NCBI GenBank assembly: GCA_017848855.1
Contig: JAFIHF010000014.1
Location: 18,704-82,703 of the forward strand
DNA length: 64,000 nt
DNA from: Rhodanobacter denitrificans
GTDB lineage: Bacteria > Pseudomonadota > Gammaproteobacteria > Xanthomonadales > Rhodanobacteraceae
Direction: 5' to 3'
Shown here: piece after piece, positions 1-8,439 of the stretch
Layout: each line of letters begins with the position of its first letter
Position numbering within the stretch: position 1 is the first letter of the stretch
Made by a program: the position numbers and the translations under genes
Notes under the pieces: model-generated
Database searches by the model: none
The model's input: the letters and a program-made list of their open reading frames with translations, nothing else
What the model was told of the DNA's origin: nothing

Positions 1-1161
1 CGCGAGCAGCGCCAGGTGCTGCTGTTCTCGGCCACGCTCAGCCACCGCGTGCTGGAGCTGGCCTACGAGCACATGCACAACGCCGAGAAGCTGGTGGTGG
101 AGAGCGACAACGTCACCGCCGACAAGGTGCGCCAGGTGGTGTACTTCCCGGCCAAGGAGGAGAAGCTGCCGCTGCTGCTGAACCTGATCGACAAGCACCA
201 GCCAAAGCGCAGCATCATCTTCGTCAACACCAAGGCCGCCGCCGAGCGCGTCACCGAGCGGGTGAAGCGCCACGGCTGCCGCGTCGGCGCGATCTCCGGC
301 GACGTGCCGCAGCTCAAGCGCCAGAAGCTCCTGCAGCGCTTCCAGGACGGCCAGCTCGACATCCTCGTCGCCACCGACGTGGCCGCGCGCGGCCTGCACA
401 TCCCCGCGGTCAGCCACGTGTTCAACTACGACCTGCCGCAGGACGCCGAGGACTACGTGCACCGCATCGGCCGCACCGCGCGCCTGGGCGCGGAAGGCGA
501 CGCGATCAGCTTCGCCTGCGACCTCTACGCGATGAGCCTGCCCGACATCGAGCAGTACATCGGCCAGAGCATCCCGGTGGCGACCATCGAGCCGGAGCTG
601 CTGGTGATGCCGAAGGCGCGCGATATCGACCCCGAGTTCGCCGCCAATGCCGCCGCCGACAGCGCCGCGTTCGGCGACCGCGTGGAGTCGCGCCACGACG
701 ACAGGAAGGGCGGCCACGCGCGCCGCAGCGGGCGCGACGGCGAGCGCAAGCCGCGCGGGGATCGCCCGCACGAGCCGCGGCCGCCGCGCGCACCGCGCGC
801 CGAAACGGCGACCGCCGAAACCGCCGCACCGGTGGCGGTGGCGAACGACGCCGCCGTCGGCACGGTCGGCGAGGGCGAGCGCAAGCGCCGCCGTCGCCGC
901 GGCGGCCGCAACCGCCGTCGCGAGGGCGGCGAGGCGACGGCAACGAATGCCGCGCAGGGCCAGCCGCAGGCGACGCCGGCCGAAGGCGGCCGTCCGCCGC
1001 GCGGCGAGCGCCGCCCACCGCGCGAGCGCGCACCGGCCGAAGCCGCGGCGGCGACGGCCGCGCGTCCCTCGCGCCAGGTGGCTGCTACCGCCGGCGAGCA
1101 CACGCACGCGAACAAGCCCAGCCTGTTCCGCCGCCTGACGCGGCTGTTCACCGGACGCTGA
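1..1161 (+). CDS. rhlB: ATP-dependent RNA helicase RhlB, C-terminal part
   Basis: DEAD-box RNA helicase, cut by the left edge of the window; the frame is open from base 1. RhlB unwinds RNA and in gammaproteobacteria works with the RNA degradosome (family knowledge). Visible are motif III (SAT, at the very start), the RecA-like domain 2 with motif V ([13 protein letters not shown]) and motif VI (HRIGRTAR). After about residue 210 the protein becomes a long low-complexity tail rich in Arg, Gly, Ala and Pro, with runs such as [14 protein letters not shown]. Such an extended basic tail is typical of xanthomonad RhlB and probably binds RNA or RNase E (inference). The domain with motifs I and II lies outside the window. 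RhlE-type helicases share these motifs, but the AARGLHIP and [10 protein letters not shown] context favours RhlB. Confidence 0.88.
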   Translation, partial: REQRQVLLFSATLSHRVLELAYEHMHNAEKLVVESDNVTADKVRQVVYFPAKEEKLPLLLNLIDKHQPKRSIIFVNTKAAAERVTERVKRHGCRVGAISGDVPQLKRQKLLQRFQDGQLDILVATDVAARGLHIPAVSHVFNYDLPQDAEDYVHRIGRTARLGAEGDAISFACDLYAMSLPDIEQYIGQSIPVATIEPELLVMPKARDIDPEFAANAAADSAAFGDRVESRHDDRKGGHARRSGRDGERKPRGDRPHEPRPPRAPRAETATAETAAPVAVANDAAVGTVGEGERKRRRRRGGRNRRREGGEATATNAAQGQPQATPAEGGRPPRGERRPPRERAPAEAAAATAARPSRQVAATAGEHTHANKPSLFRRLTRLFTGR

Positions 1162-1169
1162 CCACCCTT

Positions 1170-1197
1170 CTCCCTCCCCTGCAAGCAGGGGAGGGAG
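1170..1197. terminator. GC-rich hairpin after rhlB
   Basis: Perfect 12-bp inverted repeat (CTCCCTCCCCTG with its complement, loop CAAG) starting 8 bases after the rhlB stop. There is no T-run, so it may be a weak terminator or an mRNA-stabilising stem. It belongs to a family of CTCCC/GGGAG hairpins seen repeatedly in this window. Confidence 0.4.
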
Positions 1198-1237
1198 CAA
1201 TCAATCGGCGACCTTGCACGCCGCATCCCTTCCACGC

Positions 1238-1255
1238 GTCGGGCTGAAGCCCGAC
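1238..1255. repeat. REP-like palindrome, GCTGAAGC variant
   Basis: An 18-bp hairpin-forming core, GTCGGGCTGAAGCCCGAC, followed by CTACG, between rhlB and ftsE. The same core recurs at 21802-21819, 52172-52189 and 52200-52217. A sister form with ATTCAT in the centre occurs around 19.1-19.3 kb and at 21759. Confidence 0.75.
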
Positions 1256-1300
1256 CTACGTTATCCTTGCCGCTGATACGGCAGGCGGCGGGGACGCGCG

Positions 1301-1978
1301 GTGATCCAGTTCGAGCAGGTGAGCAAGCATTACGCGGGCGGCCACGAGGCGCTCTCGCAGCTGTCCTTCACCATACCCACGGGCGAGATGGCCTTCGTCA
1401 CCGGGCATTCCGGCGCGGGCAAGAGCACCCTGCTCAAGCTGCTCGGCGTGATCGAGCGGCCCAGCCACGGCAGCATTACGGTGGATGGCCAGAACCTCGC
1501 CAAGGTGCGCGGCCGCGGCATCCCCAGGCTGCGCCAGCGCATCGGCATGGTGTTCCAGGACCATCGCCTGCTGATGGATCGCACGGTGTTCGCCAACGTC
1601 GAGCTGCCGCTGACCATCGCCGGCATCGCCCGCGTCGAACGCGGCCGGCGCGTGCGCGCGGCGCTGGAGAAGGTGGGCCTGCTCTCCTATGAACGCCAGC
1701 TGCCGGCCACGCTGTCCACCGGCGAGCAGCAGCGCGTGGGCATCGCCCGCGCGATCGTGGCGCGGCCTTCGCTGCTGATCGCCGACGAGCCCACCGGCAA
1801 CCTCGACCCGCAGCTGGCGGTGGAGATCATGGGCCTGTTCGCCGAGTTCCAGCAGGTGGGCACCACGGTGCTGATCGCCAGCCACGACCTGCCGCTGATC
1901 AAGCGCATGCGCAAGCGCGTGGTGGTGCTCGACCACGGCCGGCTGGTCGCGGACCTCGCCGCCGAGGAGGTGCTGTGA
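1301..1978 (+). CDS. ftsE: Cell division ATP-binding protein FtsE
   Basis: ABC-type ATPase of the FtsEX complex, which sits at the inner face of the cytoplasmic membrane and couples the divisome to peptidoglycan amidase activation (family knowledge). The 225-residue product has Walker A GHSGAGKST at about residue 37, signature-like LSTGEQQR, and Walker B LLIADEPTGNLD. Length fits FtsE (about 220). It starts at a GTG codon preceded by a G-rich stretch; no ATG lies further upstream in a better position. The stop lies next to the start of ftsX, and GAGGAGG at the end of ftsE serves as the ftsX ribosome binding site, so the two genes form one operon. Confidence 0.95.
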   Translation: MIQFEQVSKHYAGGHEALSQLSFTIPTGEMAFVTGHSGAGKSTLLKLLGVIERPSHGSITVDGQNLAKVRGRGIPRLRQRIGMVFQDHRLLMDRTVFANVELPLTIAGIARVERGRRVRAALEKVGLLSYERQLPATLSTGEQQRVGIARAIVARPSLLIADEPTGNLDPQLAVEIMGLFAEFQQVGTTVLIASHDLPLIKRMRKRVVVLDHGRLVADLAAEEVL

Positions 1979-1980
1979 AC

Positions 1981-2955
1981 ATGGCCGCCGATTCCGCCCA
2001 CCGCGACGCCGCGCCGCCGCCGCGCAACGAAGCCAGCCACACCCGCCGCATCGCCAGCTGGCGCGAACACCACGGCTGGAGCGCGGGCGCGAGCCTGCGC
2101 CGGCTCGCCGCGCGCCCGCTGGGCAGCCTGCTCACCATCGCGGTGATGGGCCTGGCGCTGGCGCTGCCGCTGGCGTTCTACCTGCTGCTGGGCAACGTGC
2201 AGCAGCTCGGTCACGCGCTGGGCCAGGACCAGGCGATCAACGTGTTCCTGCAGCCGGACCAGGCCGCCTCGCAGGCGCAACTGCTGGCGAAGCAGCTGGG
2301 CGATCGTTCCGACGTGGCCGCGGTGACGATCAAGACCCCGCAGCAGGGCCTGGACGAACTGGCGAAGCTGCAGGGCTTCTCCGGCGCGCTGGACGCGCTG
2401 GACCAGAACCCCTTGCCCTTCGTGCTGATGGTGCAGCCCAAGCCGGGCGCGGACGCTGCCGCCGTGGCGCGGCTGGTCGGCGACCTGCGCGACATGCACA
2501 GCGTGGCCCAGGTGCAGGACAGCGGCACCTGGCGGCAGCGGCTGGATGCGCTGCTTGGCGTGGGCGAGCGCGTGGTGGCCGCGCTGGCGCTGATGCTGGC
2601 GCTGGCCGCGCTGCTGGTGGTGGGCAACAGCGTGCGCATGGACATCGCCAGCCGCCACGAGGAAATCGGCGTGCTGCTGCTGGTGGGCGCCAGCAGCGCC
2701 TTCGTGCGCCGGCCCTATTTGTACGCCGGCATCTGGTACGGCCTGTTCAGCGGCATCCTCGCCGCGCTGCTGGCGCTGGCGATCGAATTCGCGCTGAGCG
2801 GACCGGTGGCACAGTTGAGCCAGGCCTACGATGGCAAGCTGCACCTGGGTGGCCTGCCGCTGTGGCTGTTGCTCGCGGTGCCGCCGGCGGCCGCGGCGCT
2901 GGGCTGGCTGGGTGCGCGGCTGGTCAGTGCCTGGCAGCTGCGCAAGGCGGTCTGA
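1981..2955 (+). CDS. ftsX: Cell division protein FtsX
   Basis: Permease-like membrane partner of FtsE. About 324 residues: a cytoplasmic N-terminal tail, a first membrane segment (LLTIAVMGLALALPLAFYLL), a periplasmic domain of about 120 residues, then three further hydrophobic segments near the C terminus, the usual FtsX topology. The ATG at 1981 is preferred because GAGGAGG ends 9-10 bases upstream; a GTG at 1975 that overlaps the ftsE stop is the alternative. The following regulator gene begins 27 bases after the stop and may be cotranscribed. Identity rests on topology plus tight linkage to ftsE. Confidence 0.93.
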   Translation: MAADSAHRDAAPPPRNEASHTRRIASWREHHGWSAGASLRRLAARPLGSLLTIAVMGLALALPLAFYLLLGNVQQLGHALGQDQAINVFLQPDQAASQAQLLAKQLGDRSDVAAVTIKTPQQGLDELAKLQGFSGALDALDQNPLPFVLMVQPKPGADAAAVARLVGDLRDMHSVAQVQDSGTWRQRLDALLGVGERVVAALALMLALAALLVVGNSVRMDIASRHEEIGVLLLVGASSAFVRRPYLYAGIWYGLFSGILAALLALAIEFALSGPVAQLSQAYDGKLHLGGLPLWLLLAVPPAAAALGWLGARLVSAWQLRKAV

Positions 2956-2981
2956 GCGGCATCGGGGATGAACGGCAAGGC

Positions 2982-3824
2982 ATGAGTACGAGCATCAGCA
3001 ACCGGCTGGTCAGCACGGCGCCACGCGTGCTGGTGGTCGACGGCTCCAAGGTGGTGCGGCAGCTGATCGGCCGCGTGCTGGCGGCCGAGCTGCCGGGCGT
3101 GGAAGTGGTCGGCTGTGGCAGCGGCGGCGAGGCGCAGCGGCTGCTGGGCGAAGGCGTGTTCGACTTCATCACCATCGCGCTGCGCCTGCCCGACATGGAC
3201 GGGCTGGAGCTGGCGCGCTTCGTGCGCGAATCCGCGCCGCAGACCTACGTGCCGATCGTGGTGGTTTCCGGCGACGTGGACGACCGCCTGCACCGCCGCA
3301 CGCTGGGCGAGGACGTCACCGACTACTTCGACAAGTCGCTGGGTTTCCAGGCGCTGGCCGAGTTCATCCGCGGCTACGTGCGCCCCGAGGGCGGCGCCGA
3401 GGGCGAGGTGCTGTACGTGGAGGACAGCCGCGTGGTGGCGCTGGCCACCCGCCGCATGCTGGAGAAATACGGCCTCACCGTGCACCACGTGATCAGCGTG
3501 GAGGATGCGCTGGCATTGCTGGAAACCGCGAAGGTGCGCGGCGAAGTGGGCGCCGACGTGGTGCTCACCGACGTCAGCCTGAAGGGCGAGCTCACCGGCG
3601 GCGACCTGCTCGAACGCATCCGCAAGGACTACGGCTACGGCAAGGGCCGGCTGCCGGTGCTGGTGATGACCGGCGACGAGAACCCGGCGAACCAGGCCGC
3701 GCTGATCAAGGCCGGCGCGAACGATCTGGTGGAGAAGCCGGTCGAGGAGAAGCTGCTGGTCACCAAGCTGCTGTTCCAGCTGCGCGTGGCGCGGCACCTG
3801 CGCTCGCGCGGCGACGCCGCATGA
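2982..3824 (+). CDS. Tandem double-receiver (REC-REC) response regulator
   Basis: About 280 residues made of two CheY-like receiver domains with no output domain visible. The first (about 10-135) has lost key acidic residues: the usual acidic pair reads VVDGSK, and the phospho-acceptor position reads [13 protein letters not shown], putting Ala66 where Asp is expected. Its distal Lys (FDKSLG) is kept. The second (about 145-275) looks intact: YVEDSR, acceptor Asp197 in [10 protein letters not shown], and the KP motif (EKPVEEK). The start at ATG 2982 is chosen because it sits just before the first receiver strand; the frame is open further upstream but only inside ftsX. The stop overlaps the ung start (ATGA). 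No kinase is encoded nearby. Role unknown; probably a signalling adaptor by protein contacts (inference). Confidence 0.85.
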   Translation: MSTSISNRLVSTAPRVLVVDGSKVVRQLIGRVLAAELPGVEVVGCGSGGEAQRLLGEGVFDFITIALRLPDMDGLELARFVRESAPQTYVPIVVVSGDVDDRLHRRTLGEDVTDYFDKSLGFQALAEFIRGYVRPEGGAEGEVLYVEDSRVVALATRRMLEKYGLTVHHVISVEDALALLETAKVRGEVGADVVLTDVSLKGELTGGDLLERIRKDYGYGKGRLPVLVMTGDENPANQAALIKAGANDLVEKPVEEKLLVTKLLFQLRVARHLRSRGDAA

Positions 3825-4519
3825 GCGAGGTGCGGCTGGAGGCCTCGTGGAAGGAGCGCATCGGCGCGTATCTGGAGCGCCCGGAGATGCAGGCGCTGGC
3901 CGAATTCCTGCGCGCGGAGAAGCGCGCCGGCAAGGCGATCTATCCGCCCGGGCCGGAGATCTTCGCCGCGTTCGAGCACACCCCGTTCGACGCGGTGCGC
4001 GTGGTGATCCTGGGCCAGGACCCCTACCACGGCCCCGGCCAGGCGCACGGCCTGTGCTTCTCGGTGCGCCCCGGCGTGCCCGCGCCGCCGTCGCTGGTGA
4101 ACATCTTCAAGGAAATCCAGCGCGACCTCGGCATCGCGCCGCCCGACCACGGCTGCCTCACGCCCTGGGCCGACCGCGGCGTGCTGCTGCTCAACGCGGT
4201 GCTCACGGTGGAGCGCGGCCTGGCCGCCTCGCACCAAGGCAAGGGCTGGGAGGGCTTCACCGACGCGGCGATCGACGCGCTCAACCGCGAGCGCGAAGGC
4301 ATCGTGTTCATGCTCTGGGGCAGCTACGCGCAGCGCAAGGGCCAGCTGATCGACACGCGCAAGCACTGCGTGCTGAAGAGCGTGCACCCCTCGCCGCTGT
4401 CCGCGCACCGCGGCTTCCTCGGCTGCGGGCATTTCTCCGCCGCCAACCGCTATCTGCAAAGCCACGGGCAGGCGCCGATCGACTGGTCGCTGCCGCCGCG
4501 TGCCGCGTTGCAGGCCTGA
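3821..4519 (+). CDS. ung: Uracil-DNA glycosylase, family 1
   Basis: Removes uracil from DNA in base-excision repair. The 232-residue protein matches family-1 length. It has the water-activating motif [18 protein letters not shown] with catalytic Asp67, and the minor-groove loop [10 protein letters not shown] with catalytic His189, close to the E. coli numbering of 64 and 187. The start codon overlaps the stop of the receiver protein gene by four bases, showing translational coupling. The gene is convergent with the downstream dioxygenase gene, whose stop codon begins at the very next base. Confidence 0.97.
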   Translation: MSEVRLEASWKERIGAYLERPEMQALAEFLRAEKRAGKAIYPPGPEIFAAFEHTPFDAVRVVILGQDPYHGPGQAHGLCFSVRPGVPAPPSLVNIFKEIQRDLGIAPPDHGCLTPWADRGVLLLNAVLTVERGLAASHQGKGWEGFTDAAIDALNREREGIVFMLWGSYAQRKGQLIDTRKHCVLKSVHPSPLSAHRGFLGCGHFSAANRYLQSHGQAPIDWSLPPRAALQA

Positions 4520-5203
4520 TTAGCCCGCCACTTCCGCCCACATGCGCAGCAGGTTCGCGTGCGAGCGGCTCACCGCGTCGAAGGCCGAGCTCTTGCCCTC
4601 GCGGCCGAAGATGTCGCGCTTGGCGCTTTCCAGATCCCACAGCAGCTCGCGCCGCGCCGGGTCGCGCACCATGCTCTGCACCCAGATGATCGCCGCGTCG
4701 CGCACGCCGCGCGTCACCGGGCTGACGTGGTGCAGGGTGTTGGCCGGGTAGGCGATGGCGCCGCCGGCCTCCAGCTTGAAACGGTGCTCGATGCCGCCGC
4801 TCATGTGCGTCACCAGCTCGCCGCCGTCGTAGCTGCCGGGGTCGGACAGGAACACGGTGATCGCGATGTCGGTGCGCACCGCGCTGCCCATGCCGCCCAT
4901 CACCGCCGCATCGACGTGCGCGCCGTACTCCATGCCGCCGGCGTAGCGGTTGAACAGCGGCCGGGTGTGCGCCGCCGGCAGCAGCGCCGCCTGCAGCAGG
5001 CCGTGGCGCAGGAAGGCGGCGCGCACCATGTCGGCCATCCGAGCGTAGCTCGGGCTGTTGAAGTCGATCTGCTGGTTCTTCTTCACCCCGCGCGCCGACC
5101 AGCCGGCCGTGGCGGCGCCGTCGACGAAGGGGGCGGCCTGCAGCTCGGTGCGGAGCGCGCCGAGCTCCTGGGCCGTCAACACATCGGGTACACAGACGAT
5201 CAA
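4520..5203 (-). CDS. PKHD-type Fe(II)/2-oxoglutarate hydroxylase (PiuC/YbiX-like)
   Basis: Oxygenase of the prolyl-4-hydroxylase-like double-stranded beta helix superfamily, in bacteria often linked to iron uptake. The iron ligands are visible in GAHVDAAVMGG (His-x-Asp) and the distal His in NTLHHVSPVTRG, followed by the 2-oxoglutarate-binding Arg. The C-terminal helix (KRDIFGREGKSSAFDAV) also fits. The start is uncertain. A TTG at 5203 gives about 227 residues, the usual family length, and has GGGGGAG six bases upstream; an ATG at 5239 would add a 12-residue tail. TTG is preferred. The exact substrate is not known for the family. Confidence 0.85.
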   Translation of the reverse strand: MIVCVPDVLTAQELGALRTELQAAPFVDGAATAGWSARGVKKNQQIDFNSPSYARMADMVRAAFLRHGLLQAALLPAAHTRPLFNRYAGGMEYGAHVDAAVMGGMGSAVRTDIAITVFLSDPGSYDGGELVTHMSGGIEHRFKLEAGGAIAYPANTLHHVSPVTRGVRDAAIIWVQSMVRDPARRELLWDLESAKRDIFGREGKSSAFDAVSRSHANLLRMWAEVAG

Positions 5204-5341
5204 GTGAACTCCCCCATCCGGCGTGGCGTGTCTCGGCATTGTAGTCAGCGGGCCGGCCGCGAGGCACGCGCGGCGGCGCCTCCCGGCCGTTTTCAAGCCC
5301 TGCCGAACGGCCCATGTCCCGCCCCGGCGCGGGGTGCAGGA

Positions 5342-5370
5342 TGGACAAACGCTCCATATTTCTGTACGAT
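5342..5370 (+). promoter_or_regulatory. Sigma70-like promoter of rpoH
   Basis: TGGACA (5342-5347), a 17-base spacer, then TACGAT (5365-5370). Five of six -35 bases and four of six -10 bases match consensus. Predicted transcription would start near 5377, about 30 bases before the CIRCE element. Read by eye, not tested. Confidence 0.5.
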
Positions 5371-5405
5371 TCGGTTCATTAAAAGGCCGTGAACTATTCG
5401 CGGCT

Positions 5406-5432
5406 TTAGCACTCCAAGCGCGAGAGTGCTAA
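5406..5432. promoter_or_regulatory. CIRCE operator (HrcA-binding site) upstream of rpoH
   Basis: Perfect match to the CIRCE consensus: TTAGCACTC (5406-5414), nine bases, GAGTGCTAA (5424-5432). CIRCE is the operator of the heat-shock repressor HrcA and normally precedes groESL or hrcA-dnaK. Here it lies about 30 bases before the rpoH start codon, where it could block transcription or fold as an RNA stem in the leader. Confidence 0.9.
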
Positions 5433-5460
5433 CCTGAAGCCCTGTACCGGAGGTTTCCAC

Positions 5461-6318
5461 ATGACCCAAGCCTTGGCGATCGCTCCCAGCACGCTGCCCA
5501 GCGTGGTCGGCAGCCTGGATGCCTACATCTCGGCCGTGCACCGCATCCCGGTGCTGAGCCAGGACGAAGAGCAGGCGCTGTCGCGCCGCTACAACGAGGA
5601 AGAGGATCTGTCCGCCGCGAAGCAGCTGGTGATGTCGCACCTGCGCTTCGTGGTGCACGTGGCGCGCGGCTATTCCGGCTACGGCCTGCAGCTCGCCGAC
5701 CTGATCCAGGAAGGCAACATCGGCCTGATGAAGGCGGTGAAGCGTTTCGACCCCGACCAGGGCGTGCGCCTGGTGAGCTTCGCGGTGCACTGGATCCGCG
5801 CCGAGATGCACGAGTTCATCCTGAAGAACTGGCGCATCGTGAAGGTGGCCACCACCAAGGCGCAGCGCAAGCTGTTCTTCAATCTGCGCAAGAGCAAGAA
5901 GCGCCTGGGCTGGATGAACGCGGCCGAGGTGAGCGCGGTGGCGCAGGATCTGGGCGTGCCCGAGGCCACGGTGCGCGAGATGGAATCGCGCCTGTCCGGC
6001 CGCGACATCGGCTTCGAGGCGCCGGCGGACGCCGACGACGACGCCAAGCCCGCGCCCGAAGCCTTCCTGATCGACGAAGGCGCCGACCCCTACGACAACG
6101 TGGCCGAGGCCGACCAGAGCGACAACCAGCTCGGCATCTTGTCCGCCGCGCTGGACAAGCTCGACGGCCGCTCGCGCCACATCATCCAGCGCCGCTGGCT
6201 GGACGAAGACAAGGCCACGCTGCAGGAACTGGCCGACGAGTACGGCGTCTCCGCCGAGCGCATCCGCCAAGTCGAGGCGAATGCGATGAAGAAGATGCGG
6301 GGGTTGTTCGCGGCTTGA
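5461..6318 (+). CDS. rpoH: Heat-shock sigma factor RpoH (sigma32)
   Basis: Alternative sigma factor that directs RNA polymerase to heat-shock promoters. The 285-residue protein has region 2 ([38 protein letters not shown] split across two conserved helices), the RpoH-specific box [13 protein letters not shown] near residue 140 that governs DnaK/FtsH control, and region 4 with a helix-turn-helix ([21 protein letters not shown]). GGAGG lies 8 bases before the ATG. Upstream are a sigma70-like promoter and a perfect CIRCE element, suggesting HrcA repression in addition to the usual post-translational control. A strong terminator follows. The gene stands alone. Confidence 0.97.
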   Translation: MTQALAIAPSTLPSVVGSLDAYISAVHRIPVLSQDEEQALSRRYNEEEDLSAAKQLVMSHLRFVVHVARGYSGYGLQLADLIQEGNIGLMKAVKRFDPDQGVRLVSFAVHWIRAEMHEFILKNWRIVKVATTKAQRKLFFNLRKSKKRLGWMNAAEVSAVAQDLGVPEATVREMESRLSGRDIGFEAPADADDDAKPAPEAFLIDEGADPYDNVAEADQSDNQLGILSAALDKLDGRSRHIIQRRWLDEDKATLQELADEYGVSAERIRQVEANAMKKMRGLFAA

Positions 6319-6344
6319 GTTTGCCGCTACGCAAGCCATGAGGA

Positions 6345-6373
6345 CGGCCCGCTTCGGCGGGCCGCTTTCGTTT
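6345..6373 (+). terminator. Rho-independent terminator of rpoH
   Basis: CGGCCCGC-TTCG-GCGGGCCG stem with a stable UUCG-type tetraloop, followed by CTTTCGTTT, 27 bases after the rpoH stop. Confidence 0.8.
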
Positions 6374-6556
6374 GCTCCATTCGTGCAACACCCATTGAGC
6401 TTGGCGAGCAAGTGGCGCAAGGGTGGCCTCGATGTGGTGTAGCGGCGTAGATCATGGTTCCGGGCGTTGGGTGGTGACTGGCCACAAGAGTAACTATCGA
6501 AAAAGGCAGATGCCGACAAAGGGTGGCTCATTTGTAAGGGTGTTGCTCAGACTCGT

Positions 6557-7315
6557 TTACTGTTCATATAAACCCATGCGCAAGAGTGGTGCTACTTGTT
6601 TCGCCAGCTCGATGAGAAGACCGTCTCTATTCATGCCGTAGCGACCGCCAAAGAATGGAGAAACAACTAGAACTCCGAGGTCATCTTCATATATGCGACA
6701 CCTGCGGTTGTGGCTGAGCTCCCACATTTTGTACTCGTGATCCTGTCGGAATCCAAAAGCTTCTAGGAAATAATTATTATGTGTGATACCCGTTCCAATA
6801 ATCACCTTTGGCCTGTGCTCCTTTCTAAGGTTTGAGAATTTGGTGAAGCGCTTTCGGCGGCAGCGGTCGTAATATTCATCCCTGTTAGTGCAGATTGTTT
6901 GGTAATTTTCCTTCCACCGTGGATCGCTGACCGATGGTGATGAAAATGGAAACAAATTCAATTTGAAGCTATCGCCGTTTTCGGTATAGAGCTTCTCTCT
7001 CATATAGTCTTTATAGTTTTCAACAGAAATGCGGAGCTCATCATGTGATTGGCTAACGGCCAGCATAAATTTGGCTACTTTTTGATGGTACGGCCACGCC
7101 GAATAGTTTGGATGTCTTTCTCTGAATTCATTATCCCAGAATCTATCTTCGATCCTCTTTGAGGATTCTTTTGTGATTAATTCTTTGATGTCGTCAAATC
7201 CTCCACCGTATTCAATGCCGCAAATCCATATGTTGGCCTTGCGATTCCCTCCGTCGCAGCCGAGCCAGGATTCTATTAGGCTATCGAAATCAACTTTCGA
7301 TATATTTTTCATCAT
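6557..7315 (-). CDS. Uncharacterised AT-rich protein, possible UDG-like fold
   Basis: No confident family. The product has 252 residues and is soluble, with no signal peptide or membrane segment. Its base composition is strikingly AT-rich compared with every neighbour, so it was probably acquired horizontally. Visible blocks are ANIWICGIEYGGG (near residue 22), VIIGTGITHNNYFLEAF (near 180) and VLVVSPFFGGRYGMN (near 220). A glycine-rich strand-turn near the N terminus plus a late SP-x-N block is reminiscent of uracil-DNA-glycosylase-like folds, but this is only a guess. The ATG at 7315 has GGAG five bases upstream and overlaps the 3' end of the WYL regulator gene by 26 bases, so the two form one operon. 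It would be the effector of the WYL/AAA+ module if that module is a defence locus (inference). Confidence 0.7.
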   Translation of the reverse strand: MMKNISKVDFDSLIESWLGCDGGNRKANIWICGIEYGGGFDDIKELITKESSKRIEDRFWDNEFRERHPNYSAWPYHQKVAKFMLAVSQSHDELRISVENYKDYMREKLYTENGDSFKLNLFPFSSPSVSDPRWKENYQTICTNRDEYYDRCRRKRFTKFSNLRKEHRPKVIIGTGITHNNYFLEAFGFRQDHEYKMWELSHNRRCRIYEDDLGVLVVSPFFGGRYGMNRDGLLIELAKQVAPLLRMGLYEQ

Positions 7316-8336
7316 GCTTCTCCGTAGTGATATTTTTTGCGGTTTGATATAGTGTTGCCAAGTTTTGAATTTGGTGTGCGAACTCATCTCGCAATGACTT
7401 TGGCTTCACCACCTCCACCATATCGCCGAATGCAAGCAGCCACCACTTCAATGTCTCATCAAGTTCGACGATGGCGCGCACTTCGACGCGCGTGCCGTTG
7501 TCGATCGGACGTATGACCTGATCGCGGGATAGCGGTGTTTCTTCCAGGTGGGCGGCTGCATCCGCGTCGAAGCGTGCCACCAGTTGGATGGTTCCCTGCG
7601 GGTTGTAGCGGGCCGCCTCCGTGGAATATTTCCGGAAGTCGAAGCCGGCGGGTTTCTTCCTTGGCGTGGGGAGAACTTCCGCGTGCGACAGCCGATGGAG
7701 CGGCAGGCGCAAGATGTCCGTGTAGTCGAACATGGTGCCGACAAGGTATTGCACGGGGCCGCGGATGAGCAGGCCGAGCGGATGGATCACGGCAGGCTTG
7801 GCCGCCGTGCTGCCCTTGGCCCGATAGCGCGCGGAGAGACAGCGGCCTTTCGCCAGTGCCGTCTGCACGGTTTCCAGAACGCCGGCGCTGGTCGCTGGCG
7901 GCAGTAGTTCCAGCGAGGTCTGGAGCACGGCGGTTTCGCGGTGCCACTGCTTCCAGCCGCTGGCCGCCACTTCCTGCTCGGCGTTGTCGAACAGCGGCAT
8001 CAGCTCTTGCAGCAAGGCTCTGGGCAGCAGGGTTTTCAGGTGTTCCCTGGCCAGCAGCAGCGCGACGCATTGCGGCGTGCTCAGTCGCGGGGTGAACTCC
8101 TGGCGGGCGCCCTTGGCCCAACTCCAGCCGTGGGGTTTGCTGGCGTTGTCCACGGCAAGAGGGAACTCCATCGACAAGGCTTGCAAGTCGCGCTCCACGG
8201 TGCGGCGTGTCACCGCGATTTGCCGGTCGGCCAACACCTCCACCAGCCCCGACACCGTTGCCTTGCGCGGCCACGCCGGCAGGTTGCGCAGCAGTGCCCA
8301 CTGGCGCGCGAGCGTTTGTACGGTGTCCTGTTGCAT
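7290..8336 (-). CDS. WYL-domain transcriptional regulator (HTH-WYL)
   Basis: A 348-residue regulator. The N terminus carries a DeoR-like winged helix (about 10-75; ITVTRRTVERDLQALSMEFPL pattern around QIAVTRRTVERDLQAL). The middle-to-C-terminal part is a WYL ligand-sensing domain (KPAVIHPLGLLIRGPVQYLVGT followed by LRLPLHRLSHAEVL), then a WCX-like tail. WYL regulators typically repress defence or DNA-damage loci and respond to nucleotide or nucleic-acid ligands (family knowledge). It is the first gene of a leftward operon with the AT-rich unknown gene and diverges from the double-AAA+ gene across 103 bp that contain two inverted repeats, probable operator sites. Confidence 0.88.
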   Translation of the reverse strand: MQQDTVQTLARQWALLRNLPAWPRKATVSGLVEVLADRQIAVTRRTVERDLQALSMEFPLAVDNASKPHGWSWAKGARQEFTPRLSTPQCVALLLAREHLKTLLPRALLQELMPLFDNAEQEVAASGWKQWHRETAVLQTSLELLPPATSAGVLETVQTALAKGRCLSARYRAKGSTAAKPAVIHPLGLLIRGPVQYLVGTMFDYTDILRLPLHRLSHAEVLPTPRKKPAGFDFRKYSTEAARYNPQGTIQLVARFDADAAAHLEETPLSRDQVIRPIDNGTRVEVRAIVELDETLKWWLLAFGDMVEVVKPKSLRDEFAHQIQNLATLYQTAKNITTEKHDEKYIES

Positions 8337-8340
8337 GGTC

Positions 8341-8408
8341 GATCCACACGGTTGGCCATGGACAGCCTAGCATCGCGTGCGACGTAAGTCGTCGCATGCG
8401 TGTGGATC
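8341..8408. promoter_or_regulatory. Nested inverted repeats in the divergent WYL/AAA+ promoter region
   Basis: An outer perfect 9-bp inverted pair, GATCCACAC (8341-8349) and GTGTGGATC (8400-8408), encloses an inner palindrome: arms CGCGTGCGAC (8374-8383) and GTCGCATGCG (8391-8400) with one mismatch and a 7-base centre. The position between two divergent genes, one encoding a WYL regulator, suggests an operator for that regulator. No clear -35/-10 pair was identified. Confidence 0.5.
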
Positions 8409-8439
8409 ATGGCGGCATCCAATTACGAACGGATGTTCC

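Noticed and set aside
506-1235. Long reverse-strand and alternate-frame ORFs over the rhlB tail
   Set aside because: They are Arg/Ala/Pro-rich low-complexity shadows caused by the GC-rich tail of rhlB; no domain or ribosome site supports them.
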